Assembly: GCA_963697355.1 (NCBI GenBank)
Contig: CAVONV010000005.1
Location: forward strand, 5,991-69,990
Source: CAVONV01 sp963697355
GTDB lineage: Bacteria > Acidobacteriota > Vicinamibacteria > Marinacidobacterales > DATDRI01
Direction of reading: 5' to 3'
Length of the DNA: 64,000 bases
How positions within the stretch are numbered: the first letter of the stretch is position 1; each line of letters starts with the position of its first letter. Under the pieces are notes generated by a model. The model was not told the DNA's origin and searched no databases. It was given only the letters and a program-made list of their open reading frames with translations. The position numbers were made by a program, and so were the translations under genes. Positions 54,702-63,096 of the stretch are shown piece by piece.

Positions 54702-56177
54702 TCAAAGAAGAGGTGCCGTGAGCCGTGCCACCGATACGGCGAGACGTTTCAGGAACGAGGCGCCGTGGAGCGATGCCGGGTCGTAGGGTTCGGACTGCGC
54801 GAGGTCGTTCAAAAGCATTTTTTCAATCTGAAGCGCGAAAGGCTTGTCGACGAACAAAGCGTTCACCTCGAACTGAAGCCGGAACGACCGATTGTCGAAG
54901 TTGGTGCTTCCCACCGTCGATACGTCGTCGTCGACGAGAAAGACCTTCTGGTGCATGAAGCCCGGCATGTGCCGATAAAAGCGGATCCCGACGCCGTCGA
55001 GCTCCTCCATGAACCAAAGCGTTGCGAGATCCACGACGAGATCGTCGGATTTGTCGGGAACGATGACGCGGACATCCACGCCGCGCAGTGCCGCAAGACG
55101 AAGCGCGTTCATCACGGCAGGGTCCGGCACGAAGTAAGGGGTTGCGATCCAGATTCGCTCCTTGGCGGCGTTCAGGGCGTGGACGAAGAAGAGCTCGGCC
55201 GATTCCAAGTCGCTTACCGGTGAGATGGGTACCACCATCGCCATGACGTCCGCGCCGTCCGGCGCCGACTGAGGCTCCCAGCTCCACTCGGGAATGCTGC
55301 GCTTGGCCCAGTACCAGTCGGCGAGGAAGACGGCCTGGGCAAGCTGAGCCGCGGGTCCGGTGATATGCACGTGGGTGTCACGCCAAGGACCGATCTTGGG
55401 ATCGAGGCCGAGGTACTCGTCGCCCACGTTGTGGCCGCCGATCCAGCTCTCCACACCGTCTACGATGACGCTCTTGCGGTGGTTTCTGAAGTTGAGTTGG
55501 AATCGGTTGCGTCTTCCCAGCGTCGAGTTGAATTTCGAGGTGCCGATGCCCGCTGCTTCGAGCTCGTCGAGGTAGGCACGCGGTAGGTCTTTGCTTCCGA
55601 TCTCGTCGTAGAGGAAGAAGACGTCGACCCCACGTTTCGCGCAGTCGATCATGGCGGCTTTGAGGCGCCGCCCGAGCCCGTCGTCACGAACGATATAGAA
55701 CTGAACGAGGGCGTAGTGCTCGGCGCGGCGGAGTCCCTCGAGAATGCTGTCGAAGGTCGCCTGTCCGTCCACCAGGAGCTCGACCGCGTTGCCTCGAAGG
55801 AGCGGCGTGTGGGCGATCTTCTTCAACGCCTCGTAGTTGGGGAGCCGCTCGACCGTCTCGACTTCGTAGGGATCGAGCACGTCGTGCAGGTGAGCGACGA
55901 GCCTTTCCACGTCCTTCTGGCGGTCGTTCCACGCCTCCACATAGCCCTCGAACTGGCGGCGACCGAATACCCAATACATGGGAACCGCGAGGTAGGGGAA
56001 TGTGTTCAGACTGACGCCCCAGGCAATCGCGCCCTGAGCCGTCCGGTTTTTCATGATTGCATGGACCGAGGATAGAAAGCCGAGCGTGTGGAAGAAGAGC
56101 ACGATCGAGGTCAGCATGGGAAGTCTCCGTCGCCACCAAGGTGGTTTCGATTTCGCGGTTTTGTCATTGTCTGCCAC
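54702..56177 (-). CDS. Cardiolipin synthase (phospholipase D superfamily)
   Basis: 491 residues with two N-terminal membrane helices (about 20-45 and 50-72). Two HKD motifs: NHRKSVIVDGVESWIGGHNV (first) and FMHQKVFLVDDDVSTVGSTN (second), each followed by the usual Gly-Asn/Asp segment. Length and layout match ClsA-type bacterial cardiolipin synthases, which condense two phosphatidylglycerols into cardiolipin and glycerol at the inner membrane. It is 84 bases upstream of the K+ channel gene. Confidence 0.92.
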   Translation of the reverse strand: MADNDKTAKSKPPWWRRRLPMLTSIVLFFHTLGFLSSVHAIMKNRTAQGAIAWGVSLNTFPYLAVPMYWVFGRRQFEGYVEAWNDRQKDVERLVAHLHDVLDPYEVETVERLPNYEALKKIAHTPLLRGNAVELLVDGQATFDSILEGLRRAEHYALVQFYIVRDDGLGRRLKAAMIDCAKRGVDVFFLYDEIGSKDLPRAYLDELEAAGIGTSKFNSTLGRRNRFQLNFRNHRKSVIVDGVESWIGGHNVGDEYLGLDPKIGPWRDTHVHITGPAAQLAQAVFLADWYWAKRSIPEWSWEPQSAPDGADVMAMVVPISPVSDLESAELFFVHALNAAKERIWIATPYFVPDPAVMNALRLAALRGVDVRVIVPDKSDDLVVDLATLWFMEELDGVGIRFYRHMPGFMHQKVFLVDDDVSTVGSTNFDNRSFRLQFEVNALFVDKPFALQIEKMLLNDLAQSEPYDPASLHGASFLKRLAVSVARLTAPLL

Positions 56178-56383
56178 TTTCTCTTCTCCATGATGTGCGT
56201 TGGTCTAGTCTTCGATCGAATCGGCTGCGACGCGAAGCGAAGCCTCCGAGTTGGAAAAAAACGCGCCACGGCGCAGCGTCCCTGGAAGTTGGCCGATCGC
56301 TTGAAAGTCTATCGGGGGCCGCCGGAAAATCCTGTTTGTCGGAAGACGACGCGGCGGCAACGTGGCAACCGCGTCGCCTCGAT

Positions 56384-56965
56384 TCACGCCGCCTCGACCG
56401 TCTCGACGCCCCGGCGCACGGCCATCCCCAGTCCGAGCAGCGAAGAGCCGCTGAACAGGAGCTTGATGCCGAACAAGGTTCCGAGTGCCCAGACGCCGGA
56501 CAGGGGGAACTGCCGCCAGATCATGAGCCCGAGCAAAAGAGTTACGATACCGTTCACCAGCATCCAGCCCCATCCTTCCGCCGGCCTCACGCCGAACGCG
56601 GCGAAGAGCTCTACGATCCCGGTCACGATGAAATAGGCGGCCAGGAACAGCGTCATGGATGCCAGCGCCGCGGCCGGCTGGTTCACCATGTAGACGCCGA
56701 CCACGACCATCAAGACGCCCATCAGGAACACCAGAACGCCTCGGCCGAACGCTCCCACCTTAAAAGCCAGGATGCACTGCGCGACCCCGCCGATGATCAT
56801 CAAAATACCGATCATCAGCGTGATCGAGAGCCCCGTTACTAAGGGAGCCGCGAGCGCCAGCACGCCGACGATGAGAAGGACGATCCCAATGCCGATGGCA
56901 CTCCCTGCGCTTTCTTTGATCCCGTCGAGAAGGGTCTTTCCAAACGATTGAGCTTCATTTTCCAT
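56384..56965 (-). CDS. HdeD-family membrane protein (DUF308)
   Basis: 193 residues with six membrane helices in three pairs, each pair containing Gly-rich turns (GIVLLIVGVLALAAP, LMIGILMIIGGVAQCILA, LMGVLMVVVGVYMVNQPAAAL). This is the DUF308 repeat of HdeD, a membrane protein linked to acid resistance in E. coli. The biochemical role is unknown. It follows the hypothetical gene at 57025-57516 by 59 bases and precedes cls by 206 bases on the same strand. Confidence 0.88.
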   Translation of the reverse strand: MENEAQSFGKTLLDGIKESAGSAIGIGIVLLIVGVLALAAPLVTGLSITLMIGILMIIGGVAQCILAFKVGAFGRGVLVFLMGVLMVVVGVYMVNQPAAALASMTLFLAAYFIVTGIVELFAAFGVRPAEGWGWMLVNGIVTLLLGLMIWRQFPLSGVWALGTLFGIKLLFSGSSLLGLGMAVRRGVETVEAA

Positions 56966-57024
56966 GATTGCACTCCTTCCTTATTCGCGAATGGTACCGA
57001 CCATCACGTTGTGATCCGGTCGTT

Positions 57025-57516
57025 TTATTGTTTTTTCACCGGCAGTCGTATGGGTTGACCCGGAGCGGCATCAAGAATCAGCTTGCCGTCGGCAACGACA
57101 AGGGTTCCATTGACCAGTAGGGACTGCTTCCCCTTGTGGGCCATCAACATGGCCTGCTTCCTTGCCGGGCCGACCAGAAAGTCCGATAACTTGCCGGTTT
57201 GTGTGCCGTCTTTCTTCTTGAAGGTGAGGTCATTGAGGCGTGAATCAATCGCTCGCCCCAGGGTGGCCACGGGACCATCCGGCATCACGATCTGCTGATG
57301 CATGTACTGGGGAATGTGGCAGACAAAATAACCCGCATCATCGCCCGCCAGCTGAATGCCCCAGAAACCAAAGCGCTTATTGAGCTCGTAGTAGAGATCA
57401 AGGTCCACCGGCTTCTTCAGGTTCGACATGGGGTTCGACCGTTCGGTAATGGTCTTCCCCGGTTGCTTTGCAATTTCAGCGATTTCTTTCTGTACTTCTT
57501 CGAATGACTTTGTCAT
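57025..57516 (-). CDS. Conserved-looking hypothetical protein
   Basis: 163 residues; GGAG stands 8 bases before the ATG. No signal peptide or membrane helix. An N-terminal charged helix (FEEVQKEIAEIAKQ) is followed by a mixed domain (DLYYELNKRFGFWGIQLAGD, GYFVCHIPQYMHQQIVMPDG, LGRAIDSRLNDLTFKKKDG). A beta-rich end (KQSLLVNGTLVVADGKLILD) resembles the beta end of amidohydrolases, which may be accidental. The family was not recognised. It lies 71 bases after the serine-hydrolase remnant, in the same direction. Confidence 0.55.
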   Translation of the reverse strand: MTKSFEEVQKEIAEIAKQPGKTITERSNPMSNLKKPVDLDLYYELNKRFGFWGIQLAGDDAGYFVCHIPQYMHQQIVMPDGPVATLGRAIDSRLNDLTFKKKDGTQTGKLSDFLVGPARKQAMLMAHKGKQSLLVNGTLVVADGKLILDAAPGQPIRLPVKKQ

Positions 57517-57587
57517 CTTTCGTTCTCCAGACCATGTTATGACGGCGTCGGCAGGGCATGATCCCGGACGTCAGTTGCCTTCTAGGT

Positions 57588-58624
57588 TCAGTCGAAGCTC
57601 TTGGCGATGGCACGCGCCATCGTCTCTTCCTCGTTGTTCCCGTCGCCGGTGCTGAACCAGTTGATGACGAGGTCCCGGGACGGGGAGACGTAGAGCCCCT
57701 GTCCACCGAACCCTCCTTTGTACATGTCTCCGTCCGAGAGGATGGCATCCCACATGTAGCGATTGGTCATGTTCTTCTCGCCGGGGAAGTACTTCATCAT
57801 GGTTTGCCCGACGTATCCCTTGTCATAGATTTCGGGATCGCCGGTGGTCTGGAGCATCTTGACGATGGATTCGGAACGATGCGCTCGGAGCTCACTTTGT
57901 TCCAGCTCGGGGTGAAGATCATTCCGAAGCGTGCCATGTCGCGCAGCGTGCTCGCGTTCCAACCGAAGGACATCGGATAACCCCGCGGTGAAACAGCCAC
58001 AACCATGTCATGTTCAGCCCCGATCTTGCTCCAGACCATTTCACTGAAGAGCTCAATGATCGACTTGCCGCCAATCCGTTCGTTGATGCGGTTCATGACA
58101 AAGGTGTTGATGGAGTTGTATTCGAAGGCCGTATGCCCCGGATACTTGCGCTTCATGCTGCGCAGCACCTCGAGGGGGTCTTTCTCTTTCTGATCGGGAT
58201 TGATGAGGAACCCGAGTGTCACGGCCCATTTGAAGTAGCCTCGCTCGGGATTCGTCCGGGTGTCCTGCAGTTCTTCGTCGTGTTCGGTCGAGTCGAGGCC
58301 ATTCACATATTGGGTGGCCAGCACCAGAGTCTGGGTATTGGCGCCGGAATAACGGAAGTGATCGCCAGCAGATTCACCCTTCAGGGGAACCGCCTTCTGC
58401 GACATCTCGCGCCAGCTGCCTTTTGCCTCGAAGACGGCAGAGAACCATTTCGCGATCCATGAGTTCTGATTCATCAGGTTCACCATGTTCTTCTCGATGT
58501 CGAGGCCGGACGACATGTTCATGACGTTCTTGACCGTGGCCTGTTCCCAGTGCGTGCCGCGCAGTTCCGGCACATAGGTCGGCATCGGCTTGTTGAAATC
58601 GATTTTGCCTTCATCGGTCAGCAT
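57588..58624 (-). pseudogene. Serine hydrolase (beta-lactamase-like) lacking its N terminus, frameshifted
   Basis: The homologous part begins abruptly at MLTDEGKIDFNKPMPTYVPE and continues with VKNVMNMSSGLD, FRYSGANTQTLVLA (the Tyr of the YxN element), AFEYNSINTFVMNRINERIG and PMSFGWNASTLRDMARFGMI. Near 57868 the frame slips, and the last part (ESIVKMLQTTGDPEIYDKGY, GGFGGQGLYVSPSRDLVINW) is read in another frame to 57588. The Ser-x-x-Lys catalytic stretch and signal peptide are missing because the gene is cut at 58624. In front of the cut lies a LuxR-type helix-turn-helix fragment. Inactive as it stands. Confidence 0.75.
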
Positions 58625-58731
58625 GGTCGTGGACCGTATACGCGGAAATCGACAGCGCATCGGCAATCTCTTTGTTGCGCAAACGCTTCGACAATAGCTC
58701 CCCAGCCAGCTGGCGAGACGAGGCTCTACCG
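58611..58731 (-). pseudogene. LuxR-type helix-turn-helix fragment
   Basis: A minus-strand frame with no start reads SRQLAGELLSKRLRNKEIAD and ALSISAYTVHDHA, which is the recognition-helix region of LuxR/MalT regulators, then stops at 58611. It overlaps the last bases of the outer-membrane protein gene and the broken start of the serine hydrolase. It is the third MalT/LuxR piece in the last 13 kb of the window. Confidence 0.65.
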
Positions 58732-61335
58732 AATCAGCCAGTCGAAGTCGGCGTCGAAGGTGAACACGGTGCGCTCGTCGCTCCAGCCCACGCCCACCTC
58801 GAACAGGAGCAGCCGGTCGAACGCCGCGTAGAAGACGCCGACCTGGAACTGGGAGTGCCACAGGCTCGACTCCTCGCCGTCGACGAAGGTCCGTCCGGCG
58901 TCGCCGCGGAGCGAGACGCCGAGATCACCCGGAATCGCGAAGTCGATCGCGATGAGCGTCCACCGGAGACGCGCACCGGCGCGCACCATGCTCTCGCCGG
59001 CGAACCGGTTCCAGTTGTAGGCACTGAAGACGTCCTCGCCTCCGAGGTATGCCGCGTCGAAGTACGGGAAGCGGCCCCAGGTCGTCTTTCCGGCGAACAG
59101 CGCGGAGACGGTCACGGGTCGAGCGATCTGGAGGTGGGCGCCTGCGCTCCCGACCAACGTGCCGTAATCGTCCTCGACGTCCCAGACTTTGGGGAAGTAG
59201 GACGCTTTCGTGTCCACGTGGAAGCCAGAGCTGAGGGTCGGCAGATCCGTGCGGCTATCGAACGCGAGGTCCGCCTGAAGCCCGAGCTGGCCGAAGCGCT
59301 CGTAGCCGTACGGTGCCTCGATGCCGAGGACGGAGTCGTCCGTGGTCCCGCGGGAATCGACGAAGCGAACGATCGGACCGAAGCGCAGAATCGGGTTCCG
59401 GACCGCGCCCCAGGCGAGAAAGGCTCCGGCTCCGTACTGCCGCTGCGCGATCTCGTAGCGCTCCGGGCCGTCTCGCGACGTCTCGTTCCCGAGCCCGTGG
59501 TAGCGGAGCTGCTCGAGGCCTGACGCGAACAAGCTCGTCTCGAAGTGGGTGCCGCCGCCGATGCGCCGATAGTCACCTTCATAGGACGCCATCGCGTTGT
59601 TCGACCCGATCGCGTAGGCGCCCGACACGCGGTGGCGCGCGCCCCAGGGGACCCTCCCGAAGCCGAACCGCTTGAGGTCCAGGCCTCCTCCAATCGCCAG
59701 GCCGAGATCCGGGTGCCACTTGCCGGTAAAGATCGGCTGCCACGCTTCGCCCCAATCCCGGTAGGGCGCGCCGGGAACCTGGATCTCCCAGTTGGCCTCG
59801 AGGACCGGTGAGAACGCGCGCTTTGCGACGTCTACGGTCAGGCTGCCCTGGAGTCCGTCGTCGTCGTCGTCCTCGTAAAGCTCGACACCTCGCCGACCAG
59901 GCGCATCGAAGACGGTCCCGTCGGGGCCGCTGACGACGCGCACCTGAATGGTGTGACGTTCGGCGCCGTCGACGTGGACGTGGTCCTCGCCCGCGTGCAG
60001 GTAGATGCGTACCGAGCGCGTCTCGTCCGGAAGGAAACGCCGTTGGTAGTACGGTTCGTCTTCGCCCGCGAGCGATACGCGAACCTCTAGCGATCCGTCC
60101 TCGGCCCGGTCGAGGAGCACGCGATCGCTCGCATTCGTGCCGTGTACGTTGACCTTGCGGTTCAGAAACGCATAGAACTCCGCGGCGTAGTCGACGAGTT
60201 GGTCGCGCCGCGCCCGCAGGGTCTGTTCGAGCTCTGCGCCCCGAAGCTCGACGTAGGGAGGCGGTAGCTCGGAAATGGCCGCCCGGATCGCGTCGTCGTC
60301 GAGCCGCCGGACGACGTCCTCGGCGATGCCGATCCACTGGTCCCGTTCGATGTCGTTGAGAAGGATACGGTCGAAGTCGGATCCATTGAAGGCAAGCTGC
60401 CGGAGCTTGGGGAAGCTCGCCTGGAAATCGGTCATTTGACCACCGCCGGCGCGGGCGAGCTGCATCGCGAGGCCGTCGTACTTGGAGAACGCCTGATCGC
60501 GATCCTCGGGGATCGGCTGTAGCCGGTCCTTGCCCGTCATGCGAGCCCAGCGCCACTGACCGTAGTGCCGATCCCAGTCGCCGATGAGAAGGTCCAGCAG
60601 ACGAGCGCGTAGGAACGCGTGCGAGTCGGCGCGATCCTTCCCCTCGCGCAGACGCTCGAGGAAGTCGTCGCCGCCGAAGACGTCGGTGGAGCCGAAGGAC
60701 CCGTCCGTGGGGAACTCGTAGAGCGTACCGAGCACCCCGGCGAACAGCTCTCTGTACTCGCCGAGCCGGGGATCGTCAGGCATGACGATCAGCTTCGCCT
60801 CGGCATGCAGCACGCCCACCGCGCGGGCAAGGCTCGCGACGACGAGCTCCGCGGCCGGCAGGGACGAAGACACCTGGTCCTGGATGACGTCCTCGAGCCC
60901 GCTGTCCTTGAAGCCGTCGGGGAGCGCGAGGAGTCCCTGTTTGTTGACCGAGCGGAAGGTGTAGGCGCGGCCGTCCTCCCCCCTGAGTGCGAGGCCCAGG
61001 GTCTGGAGGCCGCCGACCTTCACGGCCGGGGTCAGTCCGCCCGCGGTCGCCTCTAGGTCGAGGACCTCCACCTCGATCGGCGCGGCCCACAGGTCTCGGT
61101 ACCCGTATCCCAGGAGCCAGTCCTGTCCGCCGTGAGAAGTTTGATAACGCTCGCCCGCGCGCACGGTGACGATCTTGGACTCCTGGGCATTCTCCTCGGC
61201 GGAACGCCCTTCACTTGGTTGGCTCTGGGGGTAGGCGGCAGACGTGAAGGCGATCACGGCTGCGAGGCCAAGGAGGAGGTTCCGAGCGATGCCGACTCGT
61301 GACCGCGTCGGTCCATTCGAGGTCCCGGTACTCAT
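58726..61335 (-). CDS. Outer-membrane beta-barrel protein with kinase-like motif
   Basis: 869 residues from the ATG at 61335 (the frame is open to 61536; no ribosome site stands out). Signal peptide ends near AAYPQ. Residues about 60-330 include LLDLLIGDWDRHYGQWRWAR (Asp255 in DRH) followed by QPIPEDRDQAFSKYDG. That order is seen in HipA, FAM20 and related atypical kinases (DxDRHxxN then a metal-binding Asp). A beta-sandwich (about 430-560) follows, and the last 300 residues are amphipathic strands of a BamA/surface-antigen-like barrel (WGARHRVSGAYAIGSN, GWSDERTVFTFDADFDW). Localisation: outer membrane. Enzyme activity is inferred from motif only. Confidence 0.7.
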   Translation of the reverse strand: MSTGTSNGPTRSRVGIARNLLLGLAAVIAFTSAAYPQSQPSEGRSAEENAQESKIVTVRAGERYQTSHGGQDWLLGYGYRDLWAAPIEVEVLDLEATAGGLTPAVKVGGLQTLGLALRGEDGRAYTFRSVNKQGLLALPDGFKDSGLEDVIQDQVSSSLPAAELVVASLARAVGVLHAEAKLIVMPDDPRLGEYRELFAGVLGTLYEFPTDGSFGSTDVFGGDDFLERLREGKDRADSHAFLRARLLDLLIGDWDRHYGQWRWARMTGKDRLQPIPEDRDQAFSKYDGLAMQLARAGGGQMTDFQASFPKLRQLAFNGSDFDRILLNDIERDQWIGIAEDVVRRLDDDAIRAAISELPPPYVELRGAELEQTLRARRDQLVDYAAEFYAFLNRKVNVHGTNASDRVLLDRAEDGSLEVRVSLAGEDEPYYQRRFLPDETRSVRIYLHAGEDHVHVDGAERHTIQVRVVSGPDGTVFDAPGRRGVELYEDDDDDGLQGSLTVDVAKRAFSPVLEANWEIQVPGAPYRDWGEAWQPIFTGKWHPDLGLAIGGGLDLKRFGFGRVPWGARHRVSGAYAIGSNNAMASYEGDYRRIGGGTHFETSLFASGLEQLRYHGLGNETSRDGPERYEIAQRQYGAGAFLAWGAVRNPILRFGPIVRFVDSRGTTDDSVLGIEAPYGYERFGQLGLQADLAFDSRTDLPTLSSGFHVDTKASYFPKVWDVEDDYGTLVGSAGAHLQIARPVTVSALFAGKTTWGRFPYFDAAYLGGEDVFSAYNWNRFAGESMVRAGARLRWTLIAIDFAIPGDLGVSLRGDAGRTFVDGEESSLWHSQFQVGVFYAAFDRLLLFEVGVGWSDERTVFTFDADFDWLIR

Positions 61336-61525
61336 GATGTGCGTCTGTGCGGCCGTGATCTCAATAGCGCTGTGCCTGCAACCCCTGCATGATTCCGTGC
61401 CTCCTCTAAGCGGCTTGACTGGAACGGCGTTCACGGACGGCGACCTATCCTCGAAGCGGGAGTCATGAAAGGGGAGTGTCGTCTCGACGAGCGAAGCGAT
61501 AGCTCGAATCGCTTCCCCGGTTGGC

Positions 61526-62860
61526 TCAGAACGCATAGTTCACCATCCCCTGCACGCGATGGGCCTTCGCGAACGAGTCGTCCGTGTTCGTGCGGCGGGC
61601 CGTGCATGTACCGTTCGCGTGAGCCGTGAAGCTCCCCTTCATGCTGTCGGGAGCATGAAACTCCGACGGGTCGAGCTCCGCCCAGGCAAAATGGGGCGTG
61701 GAAGACACGTTGTCGGCGTAGTAGTGACCGTAGCCGACCGCAGCGCTCACCGAGCGCATCAGGTCCAGCTCGCCGCCGGGCGTGAGCGTCGCGCTCACGT
61801 CCCTTCCTACGTACGCAGCGATGCCGTTGCCCGAACCGTTCCCGAACTGCGAGTTCCACAAGACGTAGTCCCGGTCGGAAAAGGCCCATCGCCCATTGAA
61901 CACGACGGCGGCCTGAAGGGCGGTGGCGTCGGGTCCGACCCCTTCGCCGTCCCATCGGAGCTGGGTGAATCCTCCTCCGACCATGACGAAGCTCGCGCCC
62001 CACTCGCGGTCGACTCGGCCTGCGACACCAGGCACGTTCTGGCTGGGTTGACCAACCTGGTCGGCGACGTTCTCGATGCCGGGAAACTCCTGCATCTGGA
62101 CCCCGACGGACCATTTGAATCCCTGGGAGACGCGCTGCTCCCATCGTATTTGGGCCGCGCGCGTGCCTGCGAGCGCATCACCCGCGGCGAAGTCGATGAG
62201 CGCCGGTATCGCCCGCGTCGCGGTGAGAAGTCCCCACGTGCGACCTGCCAGCAGATTTCCGTAGACGAAATACGCATGCCGAAGCCGTGGAAACTGGTTG
62301 AAGGGTCCCGCGCGCTCCTGGAAAAAATCCATTTCGAGGAAGAACTTTTGGGGGGGAGCGCCCTCCGTCGTCTTCCGAACCTCGAAGTCGAAGCGGGTCT
62401 CCCGCACGAACATGTTCATGTAGCCGCCGACTTCGGCCTCGGGTGTGCCTTCCACCGGGATGGTGCCGGTGACGAACTGAAACCGGTCCCCCGTTCCGCT
62501 GAAGTCCTGGAGGTAGTCGAGCTTGACGTAGCCGTGGATCGACATGCGGTAGTCCGAGCCGAAGAGCGGCCACGACTTCGGGAAGTCGTCGTCGATGAGA
62601 TCCTGTCCCGTCAAGGGGTGGTCGTTGCCTCTGAGGTCATTGGGGTTCTGGTCTTCAGACGGCGGAGGCTGCGCTTGAGGGCCGTCGTTCTCGTGTTTCG
62701 CGGATTCATCGCTCGGCGATGCGCCATCGCTGGCTCCTTCCTTCGCCGCCGAGGATGACTGCTCAGCCGGGCTCGCAACCGAGGGCGTCGTCAGGGTCGC
62801 CAAGGCCGCGATGAAAGCCACGACGGCGGTGATGATCCGAATCTTCTTATTGACTGCCAT
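61526..62860 (-). CDS. DcaP-like trimeric porin
   Basis: 444 residues from the ATG at 62860 (CCGGAG about 9 bases upstream). A signal peptide (cleavage near SVASP) and a long Ser/Glu/Pro-rich linker (residues 32-85) precede a 16-strand-type barrel: MSIHGYVKLDYLQDFSGTGD, FVRETRFDFEVRKTTEGAPP, KFFLEMDFFQERAGPFNQFP, LRHAYFVYGNLLAGRTWGLL. It ends in Phe (MVNYAF), as outer-membrane barrels do. DcaP-type porins pass dicarboxylates and similar anions. It lies 190 bases upstream of the large barrel gene on the same strand. Confidence 0.87.
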   Translation of the reverse strand: MAVNKKIRIITAVVAFIAALATLTTPSVASPAEQSSSAAKEGASDGASPSDESAKHENDGPQAQPPPSEDQNPNDLRGNDHPLTGQDLIDDDFPKSWPLFGSDYRMSIHGYVKLDYLQDFSGTGDRFQFVTGTIPVEGTPEAEVGGYMNMFVRETRFDFEVRKTTEGAPPQKFFLEMDFFQERAGPFNQFPRLRHAYFVYGNLLAGRTWGLLTATRAIPALIDFAAGDALAGTRAAQIRWEQRVSQGFKWSVGVQMQEFPGIENVADQVGQPSQNVPGVAGRVDREWGASFVMVGGGFTQLRWDGEGVGPDATALQAAVVFNGRWAFSDRDYVLWNSQFGNGSGNGIAAYVGRDVSATLTPGGELDLMRSVSAAVGYGHYYADNVSSTPHFAWAELDPSEFHAPDSMKGSFTAHANGTCTARRTNTDDSFAKAHRVQGMVNYAF

Positions 62861-63096
62861 GTGTTTCACTCCGGTCGTTGTGGCGGACCTATTTGGGATC
62901 CGTCGTCGCAATCGACAGGCCGGCCGGCCGATCGCTCCACTCCGCGCTCAAAACGCCCTGTGGCGGGCCTGCCGAACCCGAAGGCGTGTTGACTTTTGTT
63001 GCTCGTGATCGACATGAGCCTGCAATTTAGCGTGGGCCCAGGCTCCGCGAATGCCTCGAAACAAGGCAAAAATAAGGTAGGTAATGTTGTGAGGGT

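Noticed and set aside
61559..62758. A 399-codon open frame on the plus strand opposite the porin gene
   Set aside because: It is the antisense shadow of a clear DcaP-like porin in GC-rich DNA, with no signal or domain pattern of its own.
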